Assembly (NCBI GenBank): GCA_963727635.1
Contig: CAVSHP010000016.1
Span: 203,777 to 267,776 of the forward strand
From: SZUA-36 sp963727635
GTDB taxonomy: Bacteria > Pseudomonadota > Gammaproteobacteria > Xanthomonadales > SZUA-36
Direction: 5' to 3'
Length of the DNA: 64,000 nt
The first letter of the stretch is position 1; every line of letters begins with the position of its first letter. The notes under the pieces are model-generated. The model ran no database searches. It had not been told where the DNA came from and was given only the letters and a program-made list of their open reading frames with translations. The translations under genes and the position numbers were made by a program. Of the stretch, positions 35,281 to 45,500 are shown piece by piece.

Positions 35281-36543
35281 GTTCTTTGATTATAATGCTT
35301 ATGGGAAAGAGACAGGCGTGTAACCGATGCCACGCATACAAACCCAGTCGCCAGATATTACTATGATGACCGTGGATTCAGGTTAAAGAAAGATGTCCAG
35401 GGCAATTGCACGCTTTATGCCAGGGATGTGTCAGGAAATATTCTTAGTACCTATTCCGGCAGCAGTACAACCATAAGTCAGCTGGAAATGCCTGTATATG
35501 CCTCTACCCGTCTGGGGACAACCTTGAAGGGTAAAACCACGAAATCGGATTATCTTTATGAACTGACCGATCATTTGGGCAATGTGCGGGCGTGATATGC
35601 CGGTGATAATGTACTTTTCAGTTATGCCGACTATTACCCTGGCGGGTTTGAGATGCCGGGGAGACAAAAAGGATCTTCATACAGGTTTGGTTACCAGGGA
35701 CAGTTTGCGGAAAAGGATGATGAGACAGGGTTAAATCAGTTTGAAGCCAGAGAGTATGATCCCAGGATTATGCGGTGGATGGTGACTGATCCGGCGGGGC
35801 AGTATTGGAGTCCTTACAAGGGGATGGGAAATAATCCTATTAGTGGGGTTGACCCGGATGGGAGGTTTTGGCAGGAATTAGGAAACTGGGTTGGTAGGGG
35901 ATTTAAAAAAGGAAAATGGAAATCTGATGAAGCCTTAGCTTTTCAGAATGCCCACCCTGGATCAACCTGGCACGGAAAAAGAGCAAATGGCTATTATACA
36001 TTTGATGATTCCTTTAAAGGAGATGGCTGGCCAGGGTTTATTCAAGGCATATCCAGAAGTAAAACTTTTGGAGCCGTTAAGGATTTTGGAGTTCCCTTTA
36101 GTAATTTTTATAATAAAAGTTTAGTTGGAAAAATAATACCCGATGTGATATACGTAAAGACTGGATATACTTATTATGAGAAGTTAGGTTTTGGTGTAGA
36201 AACAGGTTATGCATGGCAATTTAAAGGAAAAGAGGGTTTTAGCATGTATTCTTACTATACAGTGAGCACTGGTAGTGGGTTAGAAACAGGCGTTTCATTA
36301 GGGGGTGGTTATTCATCATATTGTGGGGATTCAAGAAATTTCTCAATGTAAGATTCATATGAAGGAGTATCAAGCTTTGCAGAAGCAGGTTTATCACCAA
36401 TTTCAGCATCATCATCAATTAGCAAACTAGATCCAAGAGGTGGACGATTATATTCTTATGATGGTAATTTTTTGGGTGGGTTAGGGGCTGCCTCAGGTAT
36501 TCAATTTACAAAAGTTATTCCAATTTATGGGGGCAAAAAATAG
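35281..36543 (+). pseudogene. RHS/YD-repeat protein C-terminal half, decayed
   Basis: Recognisable pieces in order are FFDYNAYGKETGV (stop/frameshift), YYYDDRGFRLKKDVQGN, YLYELTDHLGNVRA (in-frame TGA at 35593), YQGQFAEKDDETGLNQFEAR and the RHS core end YDPRIMRWMVTDPAG...NNPISGVDPDG. After the core comes a variable C-terminal domain of ~180 residues. The intact frame 35653-36351 ends at TAA (36349-36351), but the same frame continues without a break to TAG 36541 (SYEGVSSFAEAGLSPISASS...IPIYGGKK), so this stop is probably an acquired or erroneous nonsense codon. RHS proteins of this type deliver toxic C-termini. The N-terminal part of the gene is missing. Confidence 0.75.
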
Positions 36544-36549
36544 AGAATT

Positions 36550-37071
36550 ATGGATTACGTTACGATTTATCAATACACATTTCCAGGGACAAAACTAATT
36601 CATTTTATTCCTCTTACACTTTTTGCTATAGTCGGTTTTTCTATTGCTTTTTTAGTTAAAAAAACATTTAAAAACTATTCTCTTCAACGACAACTAATGA
36701 TGTTTTTGGGTTATAGTGTTGGCATTATCACCTCCATTGGAATAATCCTCTTTTTGTTTCATGTTCCTTCCATCCTTAAATATGAAAAGGACTTAAAAAT
36801 AAATATTAGGACCAATAACTATCTATTTGTAGAGGGTAAAGTGGAGAATTATAATTTAGTTGGGGATTATTTTAATAATACGGAATCATTTACAATAAAT
36901 GGTGTAAAATTTGAATTTTCAGATAATATCCCCATTGATGGTTTTCATAAAACGGCCTTTTCTCATGGCCCAATTAATAGAAATGGTATCCATTTAAAAG
37001 TTTACTATTTGCGTTTGAATGGAGAAAATGCTATTATGAAACTTGAAATTTTACAAAAAGATTTAAAGTGA
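36550..37071 (+). CDS. Two-helix membrane protein, candidate immunity partner of the RHS protein
   Basis: A 173-residue protein with two hydrophobic helices (LIHFIPLTLFAIVGFSIAFL and YSVGIITSIGIILFLFHVPS) followed by a soluble beta-rich region (INIRTNNYLFVEGKVENYNL). It begins 6 nt after the extended RHS frame ends, in the same direction. I recognise no family. A small gene placed directly after an RHS toxin tip is typically its immunity protein; a membrane form would fit a toxin acting on or across the membrane. This is inferred from position. Confidence 0.55.
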   Translation: MDYVTIYQYTFPGTKLIHFIPLTLFAIVGFSIAFLVKKTFKNYSLQRQLMMFLGYSVGIITSIGIILFLFHVPSILKYEKDLKINIRTNNYLFVEGKVENYNLVGDYFNNTESFTINGVKFEFSDNIPIDGFHKTAFSHGPINRNGIHLKVYYLRLNGENAIMKLEILQKDLK

Positions 37072-37449
37072 ATAAAGTCTCATTCATAGAGTATTTCTCC
37101 CATGACAGCAATGGCAATGATTATTATTACTTAATAGTGCAGCTAGTTACAATACAAAAAATAGGCTTCTCTATTCAGATAGTATCTAATATGTATACTT
37201 CTATTTTTAGGGTGAAGCAACAAAAACTGTTTAACAGGGTGGGCATTATCACAAAAGCCAGCTTTTGAAATAAGAAAAAAACATTTAACTTGATATAAGA
37301 TTCATACGCAATAAAAAAAATGCAACCACTCACCATTCCCCAATTTCTGTTTCACCCCTGTTTTACCAACTTGAATTTCACCTTTTTTACAATTTAATTA
37401 TCAGTAAGCCTTCTTGGATATTCGTCCAGCCAAAAACAATCTATGCAAC

Positions 37450-38166
37450 ATGGAGCCTAATCAAAAATCCTTATTATTTTCAAAAGTAGGTAAATCAATT
37501 AGTATTATCATTTTATCTATTAGTTATATTTGTACAAATTGCACATCCCCAAAAACTAATATTGATGATACAACTTGTAAAGTTTACAATCGAAAATCCG
37601 CTGAATATTACTCAGAATATTTTGATAATTCAGATCAAGATATATTAGATTCTGCATTATATTATACAAATAAAGCTCTTGATACATGTAAAGAAAATAT
37701 GGGATTATTATCATTAAGAAAACTTAGTGTTCTTTCTTTACAGAATAAATTTTCATGTGCATTAATTTTTATCAATAATATTGATTCAAGTATGTATATT
37801 GACTTGCCATATTTTCATCATTTTTTAGAATTAAGATTTATGGCAATGAAAGCTAAATATGAAGGAGACTCAAATAGAGCAGACAGTTGTTTGCAAATTA
37901 TTGTTAAAGAAATTGGTGATTTTATTACAAAAAATAAGAGTGAGATAATTCCTCTTTTAACTGACACAAATATAAATAATATTATAAAAAGTCCATATTC
38001 CACTGCTATTTTTCAATATTACTATTATAAATCATTGGTTGAAGGAAAAGATAGTGTTGAAGAAGAACTAAATCATAAAAAAGCATTAAATGAAATAAAT
38101 AATGAATTTGTCACCTACTTAATTTCATATCTAAGTGAAGATTTCATGAATTTCAATGGAATTTAG
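37450..38166 (+). CDS. Predicted exported helical-repeat protein, unknown function
   Basis: About 238 residues from ATG 37450. An N-terminal hydrophobic segment (ISIIILSISYICTNCTSP) ends in Cys residues as in a lipoprotein or loosely anchored exported protein, though the lipobox is not canonical. The rest is helical with paired motifs (ADSCLQIIVKEIGDFI, DSALYYTNKALDTCKENMG) reminiscent of tetratricopeptide repeats. Very AT-rich, low-GC codon use. No family recognised. Confidence 0.5.
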   Translation: MEPNQKSLLFSKVGKSISIIILSISYICTNCTSPKTNIDDTTCKVYNRKSAEYYSEYFDNSDQDILDSALYYTNKALDTCKENMGLLSLRKLSVLSLQNKFSCALIFINNIDSSMYIDLPYFHHFLELRFMAMKAKYEGDSNRADSCLQIIVKEIGDFITKNKSEIIPLLTDTNINNIIKSPYSTAIFQYYYYKSLVEGKDSVEEELNHKKALNEINNEFVTYLISYLSEDFMNFNGI

Positions 38167-38261
38167 TTGGATCATACATTATTACAATAATGTAAGTGGC
38201 CGAAAAAAACAACAATGATCAAGTTAATATTCGGGCAATAATTTTATCAGTGAATTATGAA

Positions 38262-38420
38262 ATGATCAAGAAGAAAATATACCAGTGCCTTCAAGGCGAA
38301 AGTAGCAATAGAAGCGCTTAAGGAGCGGGAATCTCTTACTGAGTTGTCCAAGCGTTTTGATATACACCCGAATATCATCAGCAAATGGAAGAAAGAGTTT
38401 ATAGAGAAATCTGCCAGTGT
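38262..38420 (+). pseudogene. IS3-family transposase OrfA remnant
   Basis: After one frame correction near 38,283 the reading is SAFKAKVAIEALKERESLTE, then LSKRFDIHPNIISKWKKEFI and EKSASVF. This is the helix-turn-helix start of an IS3-type OrfA. It stops abruptly where the IS66 element begins. No OrfB follows. Confidence 0.75.
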
Positions 38421-38491
38421 TTTTGTATCCGTCCTACCAAGTAGGTCATCGATTTTCTTAGGATTATTCGGATCTTTGAGGTATGCCGGGA

Positions 38492-39997
38492 TTATAATTC
38501 CAGATTCTGCGGCATAAGTTCTGTTAACCTGTTGACCTTGTAGGTTGGGATCACCTCCAAGACTTTCTTCAGCCACTGATACGGATTTACATCATTTTTC
38601 TTGCAGGTACCAAAGAAAGAATACATCATTGCTGCACGTTCTGCTCCCCGGTTTGATCCTGCAAACAAGTAATTTTTTCTTCCCAGGGCAATAGGCCGTA
38701 TCGCATTCTCCGCAAGGTTATTGTCGATCTCCAGACTTCCGTCTTCCAGGTATGCCAGTAAATGGTCCCAGCGAGGGATGCAATATGCTGTTGCTTTCCC
38801 CAATGGCGATTTTGGCTCAGTATTTTTGTAGGTTTCCACGATCCATTTCCCCAGTTCGTTCATCACCGGCAGTGACCCATCCAGTCTAAGGGTATGGCGT
38901 TGTTGTGGGGTCATCTTCTCCTCCCGTGCTTTTTGCTCAACAGTATAAAGCTGCTGGAACATTACCATTGCCTCCTCAGCACGTTTTCTATCGTATTGCA
39001 GGGCCTTCTCAAAGCCTCTTCGTGCATGAGCCATACAATTTACCAGGGTAATATCCTTTCTTTTGGCAAATAATTCATAAACATTATATCCGTCTGTTTG
39101 AAGGTACCCCTTAAAGTCACTGAGCAGTTTTTCAGGTCCCTCCCTGGACCTCCCGGTATTGTAATCAAAGAGCACCGTTTTTTCAAGCGGACTGTGATAG
39201 ATCCAGTGAAAACCCCGGTGTGTCTTGCCTTTTTTCTGCTTATCAAGTACAGGTATTGGGGTCTCATCCACCTGAAGGTACCCTTGAGACAGCACCCTGT
39301 GCTTTAAGGTATCATATAACGGCTCCAGTAAATTACATACGCTTTCCTGCCAGCCATTGATCGTGGATGAGGACAACGTAATATCTTCACGTTTAAACCT
39401 CTCGATCTGTCGATATACCGGAAGGTGATCTACAAACTTGTCTACCATGATCTGGGCAAGTAACCCAGGTCCGGCTATGCCTTTCTCGATCGGGAACACC
39501 GGAAGTTCGGCGATAACACCTTTGTGTTCTCCCTGGGATTCATCGGTGACAGCAATGTATTTCGGACGAATAAAACGTTTGATATACAGTTTGGCCGGAA
39601 CAAGCTCCAGTTGATCGGTTACTTCCTTTCCGATACACTTCATATTGGAAGTGTCTTCCTCTGGTTCCAGAACGATCTCTTCTACAGGCAAATGAGAAGG
39701 AAGCGCTACCCGGCCGGGATGTTCTTTTCTTTTATTCTTTTCACGAACATAGGTAATCACCTCCTGCTGTTTTTCGGGTGCTTCTTCCTGTGGGACTTCA
39801 AAGGGAAGGACGAGCTGATTTTCATCTGCGTTTGCAATGAAACGTTCACGTTTGGCTCCATAAAGTAGGCGTTTGAACTGGTCTATCTGGAACTCCATCT
39901 GACTGATCTGGGACTCCATGTGCTCAATCTTGAGTTCGAGTTTCCTGTTCTCCTTTTCGAGCTGATCCAACGTCATATTTCCCTTGGCCTTTGACAT
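38492..39997 (-). CDS. tnpC: IS66 transposase TnpC (DDE)
   Basis: A 501-residue intact IS66 transposase: N-terminal coiled coil (LEKENRKLELKIEHMESQIS), zinc-ribbon-like section, and DDE catalytic core with YLQVDETPIPVLDK, GYLQTDGYNVYELFAKR and LENAIRPIALGRKNYLFAG-type end (NNLAENAIRPIALGRKN). It catalyses cut-and-paste or copy movement together with TnpA and TnpB. It is the last gene of the element, about 110 nt after tnpB. Confidence 0.93.
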   Translation of the reverse strand: MSKAKGNMTLDQLEKENRKLELKIEHMESQISQMEFQIDQFKRLLYGAKRERFIANADENQLVLPFEVPQEEAPEKQQEVITYVREKNKRKEHPGRVALPSHLPVEEIVLEPEEDTSNMKCIGKEVTDQLELVPAKLYIKRFIRPKYIAVTDESQGEHKGVIAELPVFPIEKGIAGPGLLAQIMVDKFVDHLPVYRQIERFKREDITLSSSTINGWQESVCNLLEPLYDTLKHRVLSQGYLQVDETPIPVLDKQKKGKTHRGFHWIYHSPLEKTVLFDYNTGRSREGPEKLLSDFKGYLQTDGYNVYELFAKRKDITLVNCMAHARRGFEKALQYDRKRAEEAMVMFQQLYTVEQKAREEKMTPQQRHTLRLDGSLPVMNELGKWIVETYKNTEPKSPLGKATAYCIPRWDHLLAYLEDGSLEIDNNLAENAIRPIALGRKNYLFAGSNRGAERAAMMYSFFGTCKKNDVNPYQWLKKVLEVIPTYKVNRLTELMPQNLEL

Positions 39998-40104
39998 GTG
40001 TCAAAACTATAGAAACACAGCAAAATAGCGAAGAAAAAACCAGGATAGTTCTTCACAAAATAAGTGGTAAAATCTTGATAAATAATGGGTGAAAAAATTG
40101 CTCG

Positions 40105-40476
40105 TTACCCTTGATTTACAGGTGGTTTAAGCGGCTCGTATCGAACACGTTTTTGAAGATTTTTAATCGATAATCCATCCATAATCATCACCAGTTGGGC
40201 ATAGCCCAAAGTAATGCTTCCAACCGAGGCATCATAACGGGGCAATTCAAAGGTCCCTTTTTCCAAACGCTTGTAATAAAGCAAATACCCGGCCCCCTGC
40301 CAATTCAACAGTTTGATCTTATCGCGGCTTTTATTGATGAAAATAAATACATCACCATTGATAGGGTTAGTGCCCAGATTATTCCTTACCAAACCGGACA
40401 AAGCGTCAAAGCTCTTTCGCATATCGGTGGGCTGACTATAAAGGTGGAAAGTATTTTCAGCACTCAGCGCAAACAT
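40105..40476 (-). CDS. tnpB: IS66 accessory protein TnpB
   Basis: About 123 residues, the standard IS66 Orf2: FALSAENTFHLYSQPTDMRK, GDVFIFINKSRDKIKLLNWQ, GAGYLLYYKRLEKGTFELP. The family is required for IS66 transposition, mechanism unclear. The start at 40476 (MFALS) lies inside the end of tnpA with a 13-nt overlap. Confidence 0.92.
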   Translation of the reverse strand: MFALSAENTFHLYSQPTDMRKSFDALSGLVRNNLGTNPINGDVFIFINKSRDKIKLLNWQGAGYLLYYKRLEKGTFELPRYDASVGSITLGYAQLVMIMDGLSIKNLQKRVRYEPLKPPVNQG

Positions 40477-40811
40477 ATCGATGGATTTAAAAGGGTTTTC
40501 AATACCTCCGCTGAAATGGTCTCGGAACACATAACCTGCACGCCATTGGGCAATAGAAAATGAAGTTGACCCGGAAGATGCATCTTGTCTATAGGCGCTG
40601 GCTCCCGCACTTTCACCGGAATAAAACCCGCACCATTAGCCGTAACTTCGTTTTTTGAATTTTCCTTTCGGTATTTCTTTGCCCAGTATTGAAAAGTGGA
40701 ATAGGCGATACCCTGGTGCTTGCAGTAATAATTTTGGCGTTGATTACTCTCTTTGCAGGCATTGATATGAGCGAACATCTCAGCCTGGCTATACCTTTGT
40801 TTTTTTCTCAT
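40464..40811 (-). CDS. tnpA: IS66 accessory protein TnpA (helix-turn-helix)
   Basis: A 115-residue Orf1-type protein with a helix-turn-helix (AEMFAHINACKESNQRQNYY, GIAYSTFQYWAKKYRKE) and a C-terminal LHFLLPNGVQVMCSETIS segment that is common to IS66 TnpA proteins. It starts at 40811, 14 nt downstream of the stop codon of the primase-like gene in the same direction. Confidence 0.88.
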   Translation of the reverse strand: MRKKQRYSQAEMFAHINACKESNQRQNYYCKHQGIAYSTFQYWAKKYRKENSKNEVTANGAGFIPVKVREPAPIDKMHLPGQLHFLLPNGVQVMCSETISAEVLKTLLNPSICLR

Positions 40812-40824
40812 GCGCCAAATCTAC

Positions 40825-41274
40825 TCACTCAAAATCAGGTTTGAAAGACGGGGTTGGTAGAGGGGATACCTGTTCTTTGGCATAGTCCCGGGCTTTCCTA
40901 CTCAGGCTGCTTAACATGCCTTTGCGGAAGCTTTCAAAAGCCTGGTGTAAAGTTTCTGAGTGGTCTACCAGGGTGCGGATGGTTTCCGGAGATTTGGTTT
41001 TGATCACTGCCGGTGGAGTGTTTCCGCAAAGCTCGGCAGCCTTTAACAGGCCTTTATGCTTGCTGCCCTCTTTCTCTGCACAAAACTCGATGGCATCCCC
41101 GTTTCGTTTGCAGCCAAAGCAGTTGTAGGTGTTGGTTTCGGGATAGATCTTCAGGCTGGCCGTGTCATCCTCGTGGAAGGGGCATTGCAGCATGCCGTTT
41201 CGGTCGGGATGGAGGTGGTAGTGGTTTAGGACCGTTTGGATCGAAAGTCTTTGTTTGATGTCGCGGATCTCCAT
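40825..41274 (-). CDS. CHC2 zinc-finger primase-like protein, short
   Basis: A 149-residue protein with the DnaG-type zinc motif: VLNHYHLHPDRNGMLQCPFH (Cys-x2-His) and TYNCFGCKRNGDAIEFC (Cys-x2-Cys). It matches only the zinc-binding N-terminal domain of primases; no TOPRIM or catalytic domain follows. It is common in Bacteroidetes mobile DNA, where such short proteins often accompany transposons. It may be truncated by the IS66 element, since its stop lies at the element's edge. Divergent from an XRE regulator across 163 bp. Confidence 0.8.
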   Translation of the reverse strand: MEIRDIKQRLSIQTVLNHYHLHPDRNGMLQCPFHEDDTASLKIYPETNTYNCFGCKRNGDAIEFCAEKEGSKHKGLLKAAELCGNTPPAVIKTKSPETIRTLVDHSETLHQAFESFRKGMLSSLSRKARDYAKEQVSPLPTPSFKPDFE

Positions 41275-41437
41275 TGTTAATAAATTTAAATTATCTTATA
41301 TGAACAAAGTAAATCATAAAAGATAATTTAACAATGGAAAGACATTGGATTGTTATTAACAATGAGATATTTATTCCACCTATTTTCTTATCTTTACAGA
41401 TAAATCAGATGTTGATAACTTCTTAAACGATAATAAA

Positions 41438-41791
41438 ATGTCAGAACTTGGCAAAAGAATACAAGAACTAAGGAAAAGCAACAGCATAACGCAGCAAGAA
41501 CTGGCTAAAAAAATCCGGATCTCCCATCCGCAAATTGTCAGATATGAGACCAAAGGCGTACAGCCACCGGCTGATGTACTTGCCCGCCTTGCCGATGTAT
41601 TTGATGTATCTATTGATTACCTGGTAAACGGGGATAAATCGGAAAGAGCACAGCAGACTTTGAAAGACGCTGAACTGATCAAGAATTTCAAGCAGCTGGA
41701 CCAGCTGCCGGAAGAAGAGAAAAAATCCATCCTGAAGGTGCTTAATGCACTGATCCGGGACTTTAATGCCAGGCAGGCGTATGTGGCTTAA
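41438..41791 (+). CDS. XRE-family transcriptional regulator
   Basis: A 117-residue protein with an N-terminal helix-turn-helix (LGKRIQELRKSNSITQQELA, KKIRISHPQIVRYETKGVQP) and a C-terminal helix (LPEEEKKSILKVLNALIRDF) likely used for dimerisation. It probably controls itself and the divergent primase-like gene through the AT-rich gap 41275-41437. Its 3' end meets the TonB-like gene convergently with a 4-nt overlap. Confidence 0.88.
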   Translation: MSELGKRIQELRKSNSITQQELAKKIRISHPQIVRYETKGVQPPADVLARLADVFDVSIDYLVNGDKSERAQQTLKDAELIKNFKQLDQLPEEEKKSILKVLNALIRDFNARQAYVA

Positions 41792-42210
41792 TGTTCATTT
41801 TTAAAACCAATGTCCAAAGTTACCAATGCATTTACAGATTTTCCATTTTTTAATGCAGGTTTCCATCTAGGCATGCATTTTACAAGACGTTCAACTTCCT
41901 TGTCATATTTATTATTGATACCTTGTATTATCCTAAATTTACCAGGAAAACCCAAGGAATCTACAACTATGCTATAATAGATGGTCTTACAATTATCACT
42001 ATCATTACATATTTTATAATTAGAGTTTTTCTTATAAAATAACTTTAAGCTATCTACACCACCAGGAAATTCTGCCATTTTATCTACATTCACATAAATA
42101 TTTGATTTTCTGTATCCTAGTACTGTGTCGACTTTTACAGTGGTTTCAACTTGAGCTTTTAAAACATCTAAAATTGAAACTAAAATAACTATAATAAAAA
42201 ATCGTTTCAC
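41788..42210 (-). CDS. Secreted protein with a TonB C-terminal-like domain
   Basis: A 140-residue protein with a signal peptide (MKRFFIIVILVSILDVLKAQ) and a small domain ending MPRWKPALKNGKSVNALVTL, a pattern shared with the C-terminal domain of Bacteroidetes TonB-like proteins (W.PA..NG..V...). No transmembrane anchor or Pro-rich region remains, so it is unlikely to transduce energy itself. It follows the large RHS gene and the 42,220 gene in the same direction and may be part of the RHS variable tail set. Confidence 0.65.
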   Translation of the reverse strand: MKRFFIIVILVSILDVLKAQVETTVKVDTVLGYRKSNIYVNVDKMAEFPGGVDSLKLFYKKNSNYKICNDSDNCKTIYYSIVVDSLGFPGKFRIIQGINNKYDKEVERLVKCMPRWKPALKNGKSVNALVTLDIGFKNEH

Positions 42211-42219
42211 TTAAATTAT

Positions 42220-42582
42220 TTAACTGTTATTGAAATACTTAACCTTTTTATTCATTTCAAAAATAGCTGTTGTATAAACTAATACTAGGGCTAATAATCC
42301 TACTGGCAATAAAAAAACAGAACCACTACTATGCCAATTGTATTTAAAAAGAACATTAAATAGAAATACAAATAAGAAGATGAAAAGCACACTTACAAAA
42401 AATTTAGCGTATCGGTTTTCCGCCTTTATTTCAGTAATGTGATATCTTCTTTTTGTACTACATTTTTTACATTTTACTTCAATAGTATTTCCAAAATGCA
42501 TTTTTAAATCAACTCTAGTTTCTGCCTTAATCTTGAGATTGTTCCTTTTTAAACATTGTTTACAATAAATAACCAATTGCAT
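42220..42582 (-). CDS. Zinc-ribbon plus two-helix membrane protein, candidate RHS immunity protein
   Basis: A 120-residue protein. Two Cys pairs (IYCKQCLKRN and VKCKKCSTKRRYH) suggest a zinc ribbon, followed by two hydrophobic helices (FFVSVLFIFLFVFLFNVLF and FLLPVGLLALVLVYTTAIF). It starts 8 nt after the RHS stop codon, same direction. No family recognised. Position directly behind the RHS toxin tip suggests an immunity role; this is inference. Confidence 0.55.
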   Translation of the reverse strand: MQLVIYCKQCLKRNNLKIKAETRVDLKMHFGNTIEVKCKKCSTKRRYHITEIKAENRYAKFFVSVLFIFLFVFLFNVLFKYNWHSSGSVFLLPVGLLALVLVYTTAIFEMNKKVKYFNNS

Positions 42583-42589
42583 AATACCA

Positions 42590-45500
42590 TTATTTACCTT
42601 TCATGAGCTTATTGTATTCTTTAGCAAGCTGTTGTATGCTTTTCCCACTCCCTCTATTCGCATGGAGAAAGCTATTCCACGAATTCGTTATTGGATTAAT
42701 AGACTTATGATACGAAAGATTAAAAGATTGACCAGTTTGCTTTGCCGCAATTGAAGAAGGCATACCTGGTAACAGATTACCGAAATAACCACCTTCTAAT
42801 GCAAACCATAAAGCTTTATCGGTCCCCCATTTATTCACATAGTAGTCATAATAATTTTTATTCGTGATTGGTTGAGCATTTCCAGAAGCTTCATATCCTG
42901 CAATAATATTACCGAGTTTTGATCCTTCCAGTTTGTGACGCATTATTAAGTCTGACATACTATAATCATAACCTGATTCTGAATTATAATTATCAGGTAA
43001 ATTTTCTACAGGATTATAAGCTGACACAAGAAAACCATCACTTGCTTCAGTAACAAAAACTTCATCACCGTCAATTGCAGCTGTTACTGGATCACCTTCT
43101 ATTTCCCAAGCAGTTCCATCTTCATTTACAAAGTTCACGATTTGTTTATCATTACCCCCAGTTTCACTAATCATCGTGAGAGCTCCTGTAGCAATATTGT
43201 AAGTATAGGTCGAATCCCCATTAATATCAATATTAAGAATGGGATTGTTATTTGCATAATGATAAGGTGACCACTCCGCAAAGTCTTCCGTAAACCTGTC
43301 TTGTATATGAAATCTCCCCAAAGCCGGATCATAGAACCTTGCCCCGTAATCATACCAATCCAACCCCACCCCGGCAATCTGATCATCCTGTACTTCCTTT
43401 CCATTGTACAGATACTTATTGTCCCCTCCCAACGCCGTACCCATGGTCATCCCAAAGGGGTAATAATCTGTGCTTTGTTTGAGTTCGTTTCCTCCGTCAA
43501 ATTGTCCGTCCTGGTCTAAATCTGCAATCACCGCTCTCGTATTTCCCAGGTGATCTTTCAGAAAATAATTAAACTCAGGCCCATTATTATTTTCAATTGT
43601 CCCCTCAGGAGTTAACATGTAAGATAAATCCATGCTTCCTGCATTTCCCAGGTATACGAATGCATTGTTATATGTTGTGGTCTCTGTCACTCCCGATGAA
43701 GTTGATTTTTTCTGCCATTTACGACCCGAGGCATCATAGATAAATTTTACGTTCTCAGTTATTGTGGCACTATTGCGTACTAACTTTGGTAAATTTAAAT
43801 TATTATACTGAACTTCCAATGATTTGTTTAAATCCTCTGTCATGTTTCCATTGTCGTCATAGGAGTAATCGGTTCCTGAGGTATGCCTGTCATTAAAGCC
43901 ATCCGTAGTCCCAGCGTCTAATACGGAGTAAAGTTTATTTCCAATGTTATTATAATTATAGGTCAGATCATCAATAACTGTTCCAGATGCATTTCTTCGT
44001 TTTAATAATTTGATATTGCCGTTTAAATCATACCTATAATGGTCGACATCATAAGCGGAGGTATTTCCCCAGGTTCCGGAAGTTTTAACCTGATGATCTG
44101 CAGCGAATATGCGGTTTAATTCATCATAGGTATATGCATATGCCTGGAGATCTTCACCGTTTCTATTCCACTGCTGGGCTGATATATTTCCATCATAACG
44201 TGAAGTTGCCGTTAATCCTGCATCAGGTTCATTGTAACTGAGTCTCAGTCCAAAGTAATCATTGTCGGTGGTAAGATCATCCGGGTCATTTATCTCTGTC
44301 AGCCATCCCCTAATATTGTAACTATAATCAATGTTCTGAAGAAAATGAGAAAGGTCTGAGGAGTGAAGCCGTTTCTTTGACAACTCCTCAATCTCATTGT
44401 ACTGGTTACTGGACAGCAGTACCGGGTCCTGATCATTATAGTACAAATAAGTATTCTTTAACCGGTTCATATGGTCATATTCCATGGCCTGGCGCAGGGA
44501 ATAACTATGCGACTCCACATTCTGTATCTCCAAGCTTTCAAGCAAGTTGCCAATAAAATCATAGCGATTACTGACCATGGAGGTTCCCGTTGGATACAGG
44601 GTGGATTTGATCTGAATGACCCTGTATTTATCGTCATAATAGTTTGCCGAGAGAACCCAATGAGCCGTTTGATCATCATCTAAAACCAGAGTTTTGGAAC
44701 CGGTGATCTGGCCGCTTACTTTGTCAAAATATCCATTCGACGTCCCGTCTGTATCCTTGTAGACATCAATATGATTACTCAAATCAAAGCTGAGGGAGCT
44801 AACCCCACTTAATACCGAAAGATAATCGTAGTTATCATAAAATGTCAATGTCTGGACAAGGTATCCACTACCGTCGGTTTGCCATGGAAAGGAGTTATCT
44901 GTGTAGTATATGTTTACGTCAGTTGACGGCGTTTCATAGAAAGCGTAATTGTTATCATATTGCTGGTTCACGAAGTCCTGCATATCAGACTGCGTTTGAT
45001 GTGATGAATTTGTATCAGTATAAATTCCCGTTATCACAGGCCGGTTGTGCTGATCATACTTTATAAACTGCCACTGATCCATTTTTCGCATCTCCCCATC
45101 CTGTGTCAGAACCAGACGGTCACGGTCATCATAAACCATCCACACCTCCTGAGCCCCGGGAAGCCTTTTTACCGTCATTCTATGTCTGGCATCGTAGCTA
45201 TAGTAATAACATAATTCTTTAATAAGATTGTCGTCCTTAGCCCATGTCCAGTCAAGCTGGTCATTCATATACCGGCTTGCCTCGGGAGTAATAACATATC
45301 GTAACAATCCAAAATCATCGTACACATAATAGGTGTTCACTCGAATTACAGAAGCTCCTTCTTGTACAAAGTTCCTTTTCAGTACGACCTGTCCCATTTT
45401 GTTTTTATATTCTTCGGTACTGTAAAGATCTCCATTCACCCACTGTTCAGACATGACTTTCGTCTTTATAAGTGTTCCTTTTGGGAAAATATTAAAGTCA

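Larger units (their letters stand above)
38421..40824 (-). mobile_element. IS66-family insertion sequence (approximate ends)
   Basis: Contains the three IS66 genes in the usual order on the minus strand: tnpA (40811-40464), tnpB (40476-40105) and tnpC (39997-38492). The left end is placed where the IS3 OrfA reading breaks (GTATCCGTCC at 38421). The right end is placed next to the primase-like gene. I could not match terminal inverted repeats, so both ends are approximate. Confidence 0.7.

Noticed and set aside
37068..37268. 66-residue frame after the candidate immunity gene
   Set aside because: GTG start without ribosome site, no recognisable domain; AT-rich chance frame cannot be excluded.
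38247..38576. 109-residue minus-strand frame at the IS66 left end
   Set aside because: It spans the antisense of the OrfA remnant and the tail of tnpC, so it is a composite chance frame.
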